Shown: positions 1 to 9,178 of the stretch, one piece after another
Position numbering within the stretch: position 1 is the first letter of the stretch
Layout: each line of letters starts with the position of its first letter
Assembly: GCA_045601245.1 (NCBI GenBank)
Contig: JAZRZH010000028.1
Coordinates: 1-64,000 of the forward strand
Origin: Cacconaster sp045601245
GTDB taxonomy: Bacteria; Bacteroidota; Bacteroidia; Bacteroidales; UBA932
Reading direction: 5' to 3'
Length of the DNA: 64,000 bases
Notes under the pieces: model-generated
The model's database searches: none
The model's input: the letters and a program-made list of their open reading frames with translations, nothing else
What the model was told of the DNA's origin: nothing
Translations under genes and position numbers: made by a program

Positions 1-2556
1 AAGGTCCTGCATGGCAATGTTGAATCCGCTTCCGAGGTCAGAGAACTCTTCTATTGCTTTAAGGCGTCTTCTGGCATCATCGGTGATAGTTACAAGAGGA
101 GGAACTATGAGATAGCAGAATGCCCTTCTGTTGGAACGGCCTACTCGACCTCTAAGCTGGTGAAGGTCGCTCAGTCCTATGTTCTGGGCCTGGTTTATTA
201 TGATGGTGTTGGCATTCGGAATATCTATGCCATTCTCCATAATAGATGTGGAGAGGAGTATATCATAATCTCCGTTGATGAAATCAAGAATCTTCTTCTC
301 AAGTATTTCCGGCTCCATCCTGCCGTGGGCCACGCAAATCTGCGCCTGCGGCACAATCCTGTGGATGATATCATATACTGAATTGATGTCCTCGATCTTG
401 TTGTGGACAAAGAATACCTGACCTCCTCGCTCGAGTTCCTTGTTGATAATGTCGCTGATGGTATCATCATCGAAATTGATAACCTCCGTATACACCGGAA
501 GCCTGTTCGGCGGCGGGGTATTGATAATGGAAAGATCCCTTGCGCCGAGCAGCGAGAACTGCAGCGTGCGCGGAATAGGTGTCGCAGTAAGAGTCAGCGT
601 GTCTACTGACGCCTTCAACTGACGCAGGCGTTCCTTGGCGCTGACGCCGAATTTCTGCTCTTCGTCTATAATCAGCAGGCCGAGGTCCTTGAATGCTATC
701 TTCTTGTTGAGCAGTCGATGTGTACCGATAACAATATCTATCCTGCCTTCGGCTAGTTTTTGCTGTATTTCTTTTAGTTCTGTGGTGGTGCGCAGCCTGC
801 TGACATAATCTATCGTGACAGGGAAATTGCCCAGTCGCTCGGAGAATGTCTTATAATGCTGCAGTGCCAGAATCGTGGTAGGAACCAGCACGGCTACCTG
901 CTTTCCGTCGCAAGCCGCCTTGAATGCGGCGCGCACGGCAAGTTCAGTCTTGCCAAAGCCAACGTCCCCACAGATCAGCCTGTCCATAGGATGGATGCTC
1001 TCCATATCCTCCTTTATGGCCACCGTGGCCTTCTGCTGGTCAGGAGTGTCCTCATACAAGAACGAAGATTCGAGTTCCTGCTGGAGATATGTGTCCGGTG
1101 AGAATGCAAAACCACGGTACTGCTGTCGCTCCGAATAGAGTTTGATGAGATCTTGGGCGATATCCTTTACCTTGCTCTTGGTGGCGTTCTTGAGATTCTC
1201 CCACGCCTTTGAGCCGAGTTTGTATATCTTCGGCGGTTCTCCATCCTTGGATTTGTATTTGGATATGCGGTGAATGCCGGCTATCGATACGAATATGACG
1301 TCATTGTCCCTATATTCGAGTTTGACTGCCTCCTGGATTTTTCCACCGATATTCGTCTTGACGAGTCCTCCGTAGCGGCCGACTCCGTGGTCGATGTGGA
1401 CTACGTAATCACCGATTTGGAATGAACTCAACTCATTGATTGTAAGTCTCTCGCTTCTTTCGACCTGGCGGCGCATCTGCACCTTGTGATATCTTTCGAA
1501 TATCTGATGGTCCGTATAGAAGCACAGTTTGGTCTCCTTGTCGATATATCCCTCGTGGAGCGAAACCGGCAGGAATTCCGGGTGCACACCGGCACCTATA
1601 TCGCGCAGGATTTGTTCCAGACGTCTGGTCTGGGCATCGTTTGGACTGAGGATTGTAACCCTGTAACCTTGAAGTATCCTGTCCTCTATATCCTTGGAGA
1701 GAATCTCGAAATTTTTGTTGAATGTCGGTTGGGGGACTATTCTGTCGGAATTATGCTGCATCGAGTCCCTGAAGTCCCACAATACCGTCCCCGACGGAAG
1801 TATGCTCCAGAGAGATACATAATCATCGTCAGCAAAATTTTCCGTAAGGTCAGGATATATGTCAACGGCATCAAGTTCTTCGATTGAGAGCTGGGTGTTT
1901 GCGTCGAATTTTCTGATAGACTCTACTTCGTCTCCGAAAAAATCTATTCGATAAGGATAATTGTCTGAAAATGAGAAGATATCTATAATACCTCCCCTTA
2001 TTGCGAATTCCCCGGGACAGGAGACGAAATCCGCTTTTGTGAAATTGTGGGCGAACATCAATTCGCTGACAAAGTCATGGGACAATTTATCACCTTTTTT
2101 GATAGTGAGGATATTGTCCTTTGTCTTCTTCATCTTGAGCACCTTCTCCTGGGCTGATTCCGGATATGTGACAAGAATCAGTGGAGTGGAACTAACCTTT
2201 GCCAGGCGTCTCAGATTGAAATCCCCTTCAGTGAGTCTCGGAAGTATGTCGGATTCCCTGTAATTTCCCTTATATGCCGAGATAGCCGACAGGGCGGCGG
2301 TCCGCTGGACCTTGGAAGTCGCTGTCTTTGTATCACTGCGGGTATCGGTTTCGGGAAAATAAAAGACGCTGTCCTGTCCGAAGAAGTTGTACAGGTCGCT
2401 GGAAATGAAATATGCGCTCTTTTTGTCATCCGCAAGAATAACGGACAACAAAGGTTTTTCGAAACCTGAGAGCACAGACGCGATATAGACTGCTTTCGCC
2501 GAGGAGGTGAAGCAGTCTATACGCGGAGCTTTTATTATTTTGTCAGGGATTTCCAA
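1..2556 (-). CDS. mfd: Transcription-repair coupling factor Mfd, C-terminal part missing (window edge)
   Basis: DNA translocase that removes RNA polymerase stalled at lesions and recruits UvrA. The reading frame stays open for 852 codons from a TTG at 2556 to the left edge. The Walker A motif GDVGFGKT lies near residue 530, followed by a DEEQKFG Walker B-like motif, TATPIPRTL, a helicase motif VI region (HQLRGRVGRS), and finally GSGFNIAMQDL at the edge, so only the last helicase part and the C-terminal TRCF domain are missing. The TTG start follows directly on the TAA of the upstream gene (2557-2559) with no spacing, so translation is probably coupled. It is the third gene of a minus-strand unit ruvB, C45 hydrolase, mfd. 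The family is certain from motifs; the exact start is less so, because no ATG lies at the right place. Confidence 0.95.
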   Translation of the reverse strand, partial: MEIPDKIIKAPRIDCFTSSAKAVYIASVLSGFEKPLLSVILADDKKSAYFISSDLYNFFGQDSVFYFPETDTRSDTKTATSKVQRTAALSAISAYKGNYRESDILPRLTEGDFNLRRLAKVSSTPLILVTYPESAQEKVLKMKKTKDNILTIKKGDKLSHDFVSELMFAHNFTKADFVSCPGEFAIRGGIIDIFSFSDNYPYRIDFFGDEVESIRKFDANTQLSIEELDAVDIYPDLTENFADDDYVSLWSILPSGTVLWDFRDSMQHNSDRIVPQPTFNKNFEILSKDIEDRILQGYRVTILSPNDAQTRRLEQILRDIGAGVHPEFLPVSLHEGYIDKETKLCFYTDHQIFERYHKVQMRRQVERSERLTINELSSFQIGDYVVHIDHGVGRYGGLVKTNIGGKIQEAVKLEYRDNDVIFVSIAGIHRISKYKSKDGEPPKIYKLGSKAWENLKNATKSKVKDIAQDLIKLYSERQQYRGFAFSPDTYLQQELESSFLYEDTPDQQKATVAIKEDMESIHPMDRLICGDVGFGKTELAVRAAFKAACDGKQVAVLVPTTILALQHYKTFSERLGNFPVTIDYVSRLRTTTELKEIQQKLAEGRIDIVIGTHRLLNKKIAFKDLGLLIIDEEQKFGVSAKERLRQLKASVDTLTLTATPIPRTLQFSLLGARDLSIINTPPPNRLPVYTEVINFDDDTISDIINKELERGGQVFFVHNKIEDINSVYDIIHRIVPQAQICVAHGRMEPEILEKKILDFINGDYDILLSTSIMENGIDIPNANTIIINQAQNIGLSDLHQLRGRVGRSNRRAFCYLIVPPLVTITDDARRRLKAIEEFSDLGSGFNIAMQDL

Positions 2557-3765
2557 TTACTTGACGTCCAAACCGAAATCGACGGTTTTGTAGAGATTGG
2601 CAATTTCAGCCTTGTCAACCTTACCGTCCTTGTAGAACTTGTCCATTGCCTTGCCGAAAGTGCAGAACACTTTCGCGTCAATAGGAGCGAGACGCTGCAT
2701 ATAACCCTTTCCTTCAGCATTGTAAACAGCGTTGAAATACATATAATTCTTGCCGCTGCCCCTCTGGAGAGGGAATACCTTTTCCCTACGTGCAAGAGCG
2801 GCGTCACAGATCGCACAGTGCGGATCCTCTGCGCTGTTGCGCTTTACGAATGCCGGCTGGTCTTCACCCATTGCCACGAAGCAAGGTACTGCAACGGATA
2901 CAGGAGGATAGCCAAGAATGGTCCACATAACGCTGAGGAGCGGATCCTCACCCTTCTTCACACCCTTGATGACAGCTGTCGAAGCTGTACTTCTGCGTGG
3001 GATGAAGTCACAGTCTGAATACCATCCGTTAGGGGTGAGTGAAAGATCCTTTGTAAGGTCGATTCCAAGAAGAGGTTGATAGAAACTTCTTGAAAGGTTG
3101 TTGAACATCCACTTCGGGGTAATTTCCTGTCCATCGAGGAACTTGTCCATAATGGTCTTGTCAGCATTGGTGTAGCGGATATAGCCGCCACCGCCGTTAG
3201 GAGTGCCGTGGAAGGAGAAGTTGGTGTACACGAGATAGCCGCAAGGTGCTACGGTAGGATCGTTGACATCATACTTGTAATAATCAAAGCTGTTTGTCTC
3301 GAAATATGCGGCATTGCCTTCAGCATCAATCACACCATAATTGGTCTCGACGCAGCGCGGCTGCTTCTTCTTGTTGTTGAGGTATTTCTCGAAATCTGCC
3401 ATATCCTTGCAGCAACCAAGAACTTCATACATGATATCACCCTCGTGATCGGTTGAATCCGTAGGATATTTCCTCATATTGGAGGATGCTGTGTTGATAA
3501 TGGCGAAGCCTGCTTCGTTCACACCCATCCAGGCTTTGCCATCACCTTCATTGGCGTTGACCACTGCAATGAAAGCAAATTTAGGACCTTTTACATAATC
3601 GACCCTGTTATTGAGTTCACCTGTATCCCTATGTTTCCAGAGAAGAGGTCGTCCGTCAGGAGTCAGTTTACCGGAAATGATTGCAGATGTGCAGGCTGAC
3701 ATATCTGGCGCAGCCATAAATACCATCGAAAACGCAATAGCGATGCTGTAGAATAATTTTTTCAT
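2557..3765 (-). CDS. Secreted C45-type (AAT family) N-terminal-nucleophile hydrolase
   Basis: 402 residues. A signal peptide of about 24 residues ends in MSA and is followed directly by Cys25 (CTSAIISG). This is the usual arrangement in the acyl-CoA:6-aminopenicillanic acid acyltransferase (C45) and choloylglycine-hydrolase-like superfamily, where cleavage exposes a Cys as N-terminal nucleophile. Further family-like segments are LLWKHRDTG near residue 43, a WMGVNEAGFAI block near residue 80 and a Y-G-V-I-D-A-E-G-N-A block near residue 145. The protein should act in the periplasm or at the surface on an amide bond; the substrate cannot be read. It sits between ruvB (5 bp upstream) and mfd (0 bp downstream), an odd place for a secreted amidase. 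A C69 dipeptidase is a weaker alternative. Confidence 0.75.
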   Translation of the reverse strand: MKKLFYSIAIAFSMVFMAAPDMSACTSAIISGKLTPDGRPLLWKHRDTGELNNRVDYVKGPKFAFIAVVNANEGDGKAWMGVNEAGFAIINTASSNMRKYPTDSTDHEGDIMYEVLGCCKDMADFEKYLNNKKKQPRCVETNYGVIDAEGNAAYFETNSFDYYKYDVNDPTVAPCGYLVYTNFSFHGTPNGGGGYIRYTNADKTIMDKFLDGQEITPKWMFNNLSRSFYQPLLGIDLTKDLSLTPNGWYSDCDFIPRRSTASTAVIKGVKKGEDPLLSVMWTILGYPPVSVAVPCFVAMGEDQPAFVKRNSAEDPHCAICDAALARREKVFPLQRGSGKNYMYFNAVYNAEGKGYMQRLAPIDAKVFCTFGKAMDKFYKDGKVDKAEIANLYKTVDFGLDVK

Positions 3766-3770
3766 ATAAT

Positions 3771-4796
3771 TTAAAATAAAGAATTTTCCGATTTATAGTG
3801 ATTGATTCCCAAATGCTTGTATGCCAGTTCTGTGGCCACTCTTCCGCGTGGAGTTCTGGTTAGGAAGCCCTCCTTGATGAGGAACGGCTCATATACCTCC
3901 TCGAGAGTTCCCTGATCCTCACTTATGGCTGTAGCAAGAGTACCGGCACCTACAGGACCACCACTGAATTTCTCTATAATGGTGGTTAGAATCTTGTTGT
4001 CCACCGAATCAAGACCCCTTGTATCAATATTCAGGGCATTTAATGCTATTCTCGTAATATTCAAATCTATGATCCCTGATCCCTTCACCTGGGCGAAATC
4101 CCTTACTCGACGGATGAGGGAATTGGCGATACGCGGCGTACCACGGCTGCGAAGGGCTATTTCCATAGCAGCATCATCTTCAATCCCTATATCAAGAATT
4201 GATGCGCTGCGCCTGATAATTTTGAAAAGAACGTCGGCGTCATAATATTCAAGATGGCACTGTATTCCGAAACGCGCCCTGAGAGGAGCCGTAAGGAGGC
4301 CGCTTCTGGTGGTGGCACCGATCAAAGTGAAAGGATTCAACGCAATCTGGACGCTTCGGGCACCGGGACCCTTATCAATCATAATGTCAATTCTGTAATC
4401 CTCCATTGCGGAATAGAGATATTCCTCCACAATCGGAGAAAGACGATGAATCTCATCAATAAAAAGGACGTCACCTTCCTCAAGTGATGTGAGAAGACCT
4501 GCAAGATCACCAGGTTTATCAAGCACAGGACCGGAAGTAACTTTCATATTAACACCGAGCTCATTTGCCACAATGCTTGCAAGTGTGGTCTTTCCAAGAC
4601 CTGGAGGGCCGTGGAAAAGCACGTGGTCAAGAGATTCCCCGCGAAGCATTGCCGCCTTCACGAAAATCTTGAGATTCTCGAGAATCTTGTCCTGTCCTGA
4701 AAATTCGGAAAACTCCTTCGGACGTATTTTACCGTCGAAGTCCTTGTCTTTATTCAAAGATTCCTCGCGCGGATTGAATTTCTGATCGGTTTCCAT
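3771..4796 (-). CDS. ruvB: Holliday junction branch-migration helicase RuvB
   Basis: 341-residue AAA+ motor of the RuvAB complex. The Walker A motif GPPGLGKT spans residues 63-70, Walker B is LFIDEIHR, sensor 1 lies in IGATTRSG, and the C-terminal winged helix holds the usual RTPRGR. The ATG at 4794-4796 gives the normal N-terminus; an in-frame TTG three codons upstream is less likely. It is the first gene of the ruvB, C45 hydrolase, mfd unit. Its partner ruvA is found 9 kb away at 13994-14596; ruvC is not in the window. Confidence 0.97.
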   Translation of the reverse strand: METDQKFNPREESLNKDKDFDGKIRPKEFSEFSGQDKILENLKIFVKAAMLRGESLDHVLFHGPPGLGKTTLASIVANELGVNMKVTSGPVLDKPGDLAGLLTSLEEGDVLFIDEIHRLSPIVEEYLYSAMEDYRIDIMIDKGPGARSVQIALNPFTLIGATTRSGLLTAPLRARFGIQCHLEYYDADVLFKIIRRSASILDIGIEDDAAMEIALRSRGTPRIANSLIRRVRDFAQVKGSGIIDLNITRIALNALNIDTRGLDSVDNKILTTIIEKFSGGPVGAGTLATAISEDQGTLEEVYEPFLIKEGFLTRTPRGRVATELAYKHLGINHYKSENSLF

Positions 4797-4876
4797 ATAA
4801 CGCAAATTTCATAAAAATTTCCAATATATAGATATATTCAATTAATTTATATCTTTACGGAGTCATATAATCTTTT

Positions 4877-5704
4877 ATGGAATATTTCACTACAGCTGCC
4901 GGTATTACTGTACATCTGCTTGATACAGAAGAAAGTAATACTATAGAAAAAAAGAATTCCACTATTATTCTGCTCCATGGATATATGGAGACAATGAATA
5001 TTTGGAATGAACTTGTTGACAGACTCAAGGATAAATACAGAATCATAACAATGGATATGCCCGGACACGGTCTTACAGATACAGCTCCGGCAGGGGAAGA
5101 CGGGCAGTCCGTCAATACAATGGAATTCTGCGCTGATGTCGTAAAGGCAGTAATGGACAAATGTAATGTACAGAAGGCGTTCATAGGAGGCCACTCGATG
5201 GGAGGATATGTCGGCGAGACAATATGTATCAAATATCCAGAGAGAGTCGAAAAATTGATTCTTTTCAATTCTAATCCCTATGCTGACAATCCTTTGAAGA
5301 GCCAGGACCGTAAAAGGGAAATAGATATAATACGCTCAGGAAAACTCGAGTCTCTTGCTAATCTATGTATTCCTAAAATGTTCAGAACTGAAAATCTTCC
5401 TGATCATGACGATAAAGTGATGGAAACTATAGAACTTTGCGAAATGCATAATCCTGAAGGTATTATTGCTTCTATCATCGGAATGCAGAAGAGACCTGAT
5501 ATGCAGGAATTATTCAATAACCCTGTTGTCCCTATTCTTGTATTTGTCGGTGATAATGATAGATTTATGGCTGTGGATGCTGTAAAAGAGATGATTGCTA
5601 AATTTGAAAAAATCTCTTTTTATATGCTTGAAAATACAGGGCACAGTTCTTTCATAGAAGCTGAAGATAAGGTTTATGAACAATTATGTAAATTCATCAG
5701 TTGA
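4877..5704 (+). CDS. Alpha/beta-fold hydrolase, cytoplasmic
   Basis: 275 residues with no signal peptide. The HGYMET oxyanion-hole segment lies at residues 34-39, the nucleophile elbow GHSMGG places Ser107, the acid is in GDNDRF (Asp226 or Asp228), and the catalytic His256 is in NTGHSSF. This is a full Ser-Asp-His triad of the AB_hydrolase_1 family, but members act on esters, epoxides, C-C bonds or haloacids and the sequence does not choose between them. It stands alone, diverging from ruvB and converging with hflX on a shared terminator. A near-consensus -7 box (TATCTTTA, 4850-4857) lies 20 bp before the start. Codon use looks AT-rich compared with genes right of 15 kb. Confidence 0.85.
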   Translation: MEYFTTAAGITVHLLDTEESNTIEKKNSTIILLHGYMETMNIWNELVDRLKDKYRIITMDMPGHGLTDTAPAGEDGQSVNTMEFCADVVKAVMDKCNVQKAFIGGHSMGGYVGETICIKYPERVEKLILFNSNPYADNPLKSQDRKREIDIIRSGKLESLANLCIPKMFRTENLPDHDDKVMETIELCEMHNPEGIIASIIGMQKRPDMQELFNNPVVPILVFVGDNDRFMAVDAVKEMIAKFEKISFYMLENTGHSSFIEAEDKVYEQLCKFIS

Positions 5705-5822
5705 TAAAATCTTTTATAGGTGTTTATAAATCCCATCTATAATTATCTTATGATTTCTGATGAATTTTAAAAGTTGTGTTTTTATCTTTTTTCAATAGCT
5801 TTATCAACATAATTATTCATAT

Positions 5823-5860
5823 AAAAAAGCGGACTGAATAGTATTCAAGTCCGCTTTTTT
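5823..5860. terminator. Bidirectional Rho-independent terminator
   Basis: A stem of about 17 bp has arms reading AAAAAAGCGGACT and AGTCCGCTTTTTT, with A and T runs on the two sides. It lies between the convergent alpha/beta hydrolase and hflX genes and can serve both. The remaining bases of this 225-bp gap show nothing else. Confidence 0.85.
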
Positions 5861-5929
5861 ATATTTATCAACCATTCAACAGTGTAATAAATAATGAATA
5901 AGACAATATAAATACATCTTATTATATTA

Positions 5930-7078
5930 TTAATACCCTGTTACAAGTTTCAGTAAATCTTCCTTCATTCTGTCAATATTCACTTTTTCCTTTGCTGATA
6001 TGAAAATGCAAGGAGTATTCTCTTTGGACATCCAGGAGTTCTCGAATTCCTCAAGAGTATAATTCTTCTGAGTTTTATCTTCTAGTGAAAACTCGTCATA
6101 CTCTTCATAAGAATAGCTGTCTATTTTATTAAACACCATATAGCAAGGCTTGTCCTTTACTCCTATGTCTGTCAGAGTTTTATTAACCACTTTGATCTGA
6201 TCCTCGAAGTTAGGATGAGAAATGTCCACTACGTGGATGAGTACATCCGCTTCTCTGACTTCATCCAGCGTGCTCTTGAAAGATTCCACAAGCTGTGTAG
6301 GTAGCTTTCTTATGAATCCTACGGTATCACTGAGCAGGAACGGCGTATTACCAATGACAACTTTCCTTACTGTGGTATCAAGAGTCGCGAACAGTTTATT
6401 CTCAGCAAATACGTCGCTTTTGGCCAGCAGATTCATTATAGTGCTCTTGCCTACATTTGTATATCCTACAAGCGCAACTCTCTTCATAGGGCCTCTGTTT
6501 CCCCTCTGTGTGATCATCTGGCGGTCTATCTTCACCAGCTGAGCCTTGAGTTTCTTTATCTTATCCAGAACTATACGTCTGTCGGTCTCCAGCTGACTTT
6601 CACCTGGACCGCGCATATTGAGACCTCCCTTTCCGCCTCGCTGTCTCTCGAGGTGTGTCCACATACCTGTAAGTCTTGGAAGAAGATATTGATACTGTGC
6701 AAGTTCAACTTGTGTCTTAGCATAAGCAGTCTGTGCCCTCTGTGCAAATATATCCAGAATCAATCCAGTTCTGTCGATAACTTTGGCGCCTGTTTCTCTT
6801 TCTACATTGCGCATCTGAGAAGGGCTGAGTTCATCATCAAAAATTATATAGCCTATTTCATTTTCAGTTATATAATTCTTGATTTCTTCGATTTTTCCAG
6901 GACCCACATATGTCCTTGAATTCGCCCTGTCAAGCTTCTGGACAAAGAATTTATCTCCTCCTATGCCGTCAGTTTCCGCCAAAAATCGCAATTCTTCCAG
7001 ATATTCGTATACCTGATCCTCTTTCTGATGCTGGAGGATTATGGCTACAAATACAGCCTTTTCAGTAAAATTATCCAT
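5930..7078 (-). CDS. hflX: Ribosome-associated GTPase HflX
   Basis: 382 residues. The N-terminal HflX domain (residues 1-165) carries YVGPGKIEEIK and the glycine-rich linker GGKGGLNMRGPGESQLE. The G domain follows with G1 GYTNVGKST, G3 DTVGFIRKLP and G4 NKID. HflX binds 50S subunits and splits stalled ribosomes. The start ATG lies directly against the stop of the upstream P1-peptidase gene (7078/7079), so the two form a transcription unit. Confidence 0.95.
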   Translation of the reverse strand: MDNFTEKAVFVAIILQHQKEDQVYEYLEELRFLAETDGIGGDKFFVQKLDRANSRTYVGPGKIEEIKNYITENEIGYIIFDDELSPSQMRNVERETGAKVIDRTGLILDIFAQRAQTAYAKTQVELAQYQYLLPRLTGMWTHLERQRGGKGGLNMRGPGESQLETDRRIVLDKIKKLKAQLVKIDRQMITQRGNRGPMKRVALVGYTNVGKSTIMNLLAKSDVFAENKLFATLDTTVRKVVIGNTPFLLSDTVGFIRKLPTQLVESFKSTLDEVREADVLIHVVDISHPNFEDQIKVVNKTLTDIGVKDKPCYMVFNKIDSYSYEEYDEFSLEDKTQKNYTLEEFENSWMSKENTPCIFISAKEKVNIDRMKEDLLKLVTGY

Positions 7079-8209
7079 CTATTTAATGATAGTTTGGGTC
7101 TTCATCATATTAACAGCCTCTTCTACAGGAAAAGCCTCCAGGGTCTTTCCGTTGCAAGTGGTCGTTTCCGCTGCGAACAGTGCGTTCCAAAGAGCCTCTT
7201 CGGTAGCCTCTACTGCTGCTTCAAAAAGAGGAGACATAGCATTATTGTGCAGCAGCGATGGATAATAATGCTTTGTATTCTCATCGATAAGATTATCTCT
7301 GTTCACGGACACTGCTATTACATAATCCCCGCTTCCGTTTGAAATGAAGCTCCCCGTTTTTCCTATACCCAATATGGCCCTTGATGCCATTCTTTCAAGG
7401 TTTCTGGCATCTACAGGTGCATCAGTCATAAGCACTACCATACAGGATCCGTCCGGTGTGTGATCCCCTTCTCCTTCTACTTTGGAACGGAATGAATAAT
7501 TATTGAGTCTCTTTCCTGCAGGAAAACCATCTATTTCAAGTACTCCTCCGTAGTTTGTCTGTACAAGCACTCCTACGGTGTAACCGCCCAGTGATTCAGG
7601 AAGCACTCTTGAAGATGTTCCGATTCCTCCTTTATATCCAAAATGCTCGGTTCCTGTACCGGCACCGACACAGCCTTCCTCCACAGGTCCGCTCTTGGCT
7701 TTATTCAATGCAGTAAGTACATGTTCTTCAGTTACCACACGCTTTCTTATATTATTGAGTCCGGCGTCATTTGTCTCTCCAACCACGGCATTGACTGATT
7801 TTATCCTTTCATTTCCGCGCTGCTGCAGAGTATATGTGATCAAACCGTTGATACCTGCAGCAACTGACAGTGTATTGGTAAGAATGATCGGGGTTTCAAT
7901 ATTACCGAGTTCTTTGACTTGAGTATAGCCGGCAAGTTTACCGAATCCGTTTCCAACATATATGGCAGCAGGACATTTTTTCTGGAAAATATTGCCATCG
8001 TGTGGAATTATTGCTGTAACTCCCGTGCAAACTTCTTTTCCATCCTTTATAGTTACGTGTCCTACCGTAACTCCTTTTACGTCCGTAATGGCATTATATT
8101 CACCTGTTTTGAATATTCCTGGTTGTATGCCGTAATCCCTCAGTCTTCCCTTTGAGAAAGAACATACAGGTATTATTACTGCAAGAATGATTGAAAGTAT
8201 CCTTTTCAT
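7079..8209 (-). CDS. Secreted P1-family peptidase (DmpA/BapA-like, self-processing aminopeptidase)
   Basis: 376 residues from the ATG at 8207-8209, preceded by a signal peptide of about 20 residues (MKRILSIILAVIIPVCSFS). Family landmarks are the opening DYGIQPGIFKTGEYNAITDVKGVTVGH, TNTLSVAAG near residue 113, GETNDAG near residue 144, and GAGTGTEHFGYKGGIGTSSR (residues 182-201). In this family the Ser in the GTSS segment is the nucleophile freed when the chain cleaves itself into alpha and beta subunits. Members remove N-terminal residues from peptides, sometimes D- or beta-amino acids, and the substrate is not predictable. A typical cytoplasmic DmpA lacks this signal peptide. The gene is the first of the unit with hflX. 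Confidence 0.85.
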   Translation of the reverse strand: MKRILSIILAVIIPVCSFSKGRLRDYGIQPGIFKTGEYNAITDVKGVTVGHVTIKDGKEVCTGVTAIIPHDGNIFQKKCPAAIYVGNGFGKLAGYTQVKELGNIETPIILTNTLSVAAGINGLITYTLQQRGNERIKSVNAVVGETNDAGLNNIRKRVVTEEHVLTALNKAKSGPVEEGCVGAGTGTEHFGYKGGIGTSSRVLPESLGGYTVGVLVQTNYGGVLEIDGFPAGKRLNNYSFRSKVEGEGDHTPDGSCMVVLMTDAPVDARNLERMASRAILGIGKTGSFISNGSGDYVIAVSVNRDNLIDENTKHYYPSLLHNNAMSPLFEAAVEATEEALWNALFAAETTTCNGKTLEAFPVEEAVNMMKTQTIIK

Positions 8210-8235
8210 ATCAGAATAGTTTACGCAAAAGTACA

Positions 8236-8271
8236 AAAAAAGACGGTGGAAATCATTCCACCGTCTTTTTG
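8236..8271 (-). terminator. Rho-independent terminator of the TonB-family gene
   Basis: A 15-bp perfect stem (AAAAAGACGGTGGAA with TTCCACCGTCTTTTT) and a 4-base loop lie 18 bp past the stop of the gene at 8289-8981. It ends in a T-run on the minus strand and separates that gene from the P1-peptidase unit. Confidence 0.85.
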
Positions 8272-8288
8272 ATATGATTGATGAAAAA

Positions 8289-8981
8289 TTATCTCAACTG
8301 GAAAATTACAGGGAATGTGTAGGTAACCTTTACAGGCCTTTCTCTTTGACGACCCGGCTCCCACTTAGGTGAGCTGGAAACGATACGGACTGCTTCCTTA
8401 TCGAGTGATGCGTCAACACCACGAAGTACCTGCACATTGCTTACTGAACCATCGGTGTTAACAGTGAACTGAAGGGTTACACGACCCTGGACACCGTTTT
8501 CCTTAGCGATTTCAGGATATACGAGACGGCTGTTGACCCACTTTGAGAAAGTGTTTGCGTCGCCTCCCTGGAATCTAGGCTTTTCCTCTACCAATGCGAA
8601 TGGGATTGCTTCTTCTTCAACGACCTCTTCAACGACTTCTGCTACATAGTCCATAATCTCGACACCGAGATTTGCATTATCCTCGAGGTTTACGAGAAGG
8701 TCATCCTTGATTTCGATATCATCGTCCACAATGTCGATGACGTCAGAAAGTACAGGAATCTTTGGCATCTCAGGAGGAGTCTCCTGCTGTTCCTGTGTGA
8801 TAGGAATAATCTCTTCTTCAACTGCAGTTACGTCTCCTGTAAGGTCCATTATTTCCTGTTTGTCGGATGTAGACCATTCGAAAGCCAGAAGAACGATTCC
8901 GAGTACGGCAACGAGACCTATTTCTCTAAAAAGAGTTTTTTTGTTTTCAAGGTCTGCCTTAGGGGTTTTCTTGATTTCCAT
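8289..8981 (-). CDS. TonB-family energy transducer
   Basis: 230 residues. It has a short cytoplasmic N-terminus, one membrane segment near residues 21-38 (IGLVAVLGIVLLAFEW), an acidic and Pro/Glu-rich periplasmic spacer to about residue 140, and a C-terminal TonB domain. That domain shows the typical FQGGDANTFSKWV, YPEIAKENGVQGRVTLQFTV and VRIVSSSPKWEPGRQ blocks. It would transmit proton-motive force to outer-membrane receptors such as the SusC proteins of this window; the pairing is inference. No exbB or exbD is adjacent. It is monocistronic, with its own terminator. Confidence 0.9.
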   Translation of the reverse strand: MEIKKTPKADLENKKTLFREIGLVAVLGIVLLAFEWSTSDKQEIMDLTGDVTAVEEEIIPITQEQQETPPEMPKIPVLSDVIDIVDDDIEIKDDLLVNLEDNANLGVEIMDYVAEVVEEVVEEEAIPFALVEEKPRFQGGDANTFSKWVNSRLVYPEIAKENGVQGRVTLQFTVNTDGSVSNVQVLRGVDASLDKEAVRIVSSSPKWEPGRQRERPVKVTYTFPVIFQLR

Positions 8982-9151
8982 ATGTGTGTGTTTATTATAT
9001 TGTTTTCTATATAGTCTATCTAGCAGTTTGTAAAAGTAGCAAGAATATTTCTTTTTTTCACAATTTTTTGTTGATAAAATTTGATATTATTTATTAATCA
9101 CTTAATAATCAATTAATTAACTAATAATATATACTCTTGTTTTTATTTTGC

Positions 9152-9159
9152 TATTTTTG
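9152..9159 (+). promoter_or_regulatory. -7 box of the ybeY-mnmG promoter
   Basis: TATTTTTG matches the Bacteroidota -7 consensus TAnnTTTG and lies 19 bp before the ybeY start. No good -33 TTTG is present at the usual distance. The preceding 9000-9150 is AT-rich non-coding DNA. Confidence 0.5.
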
Positions 9160-9178
9160 TCGTATAAATTTATATCCG

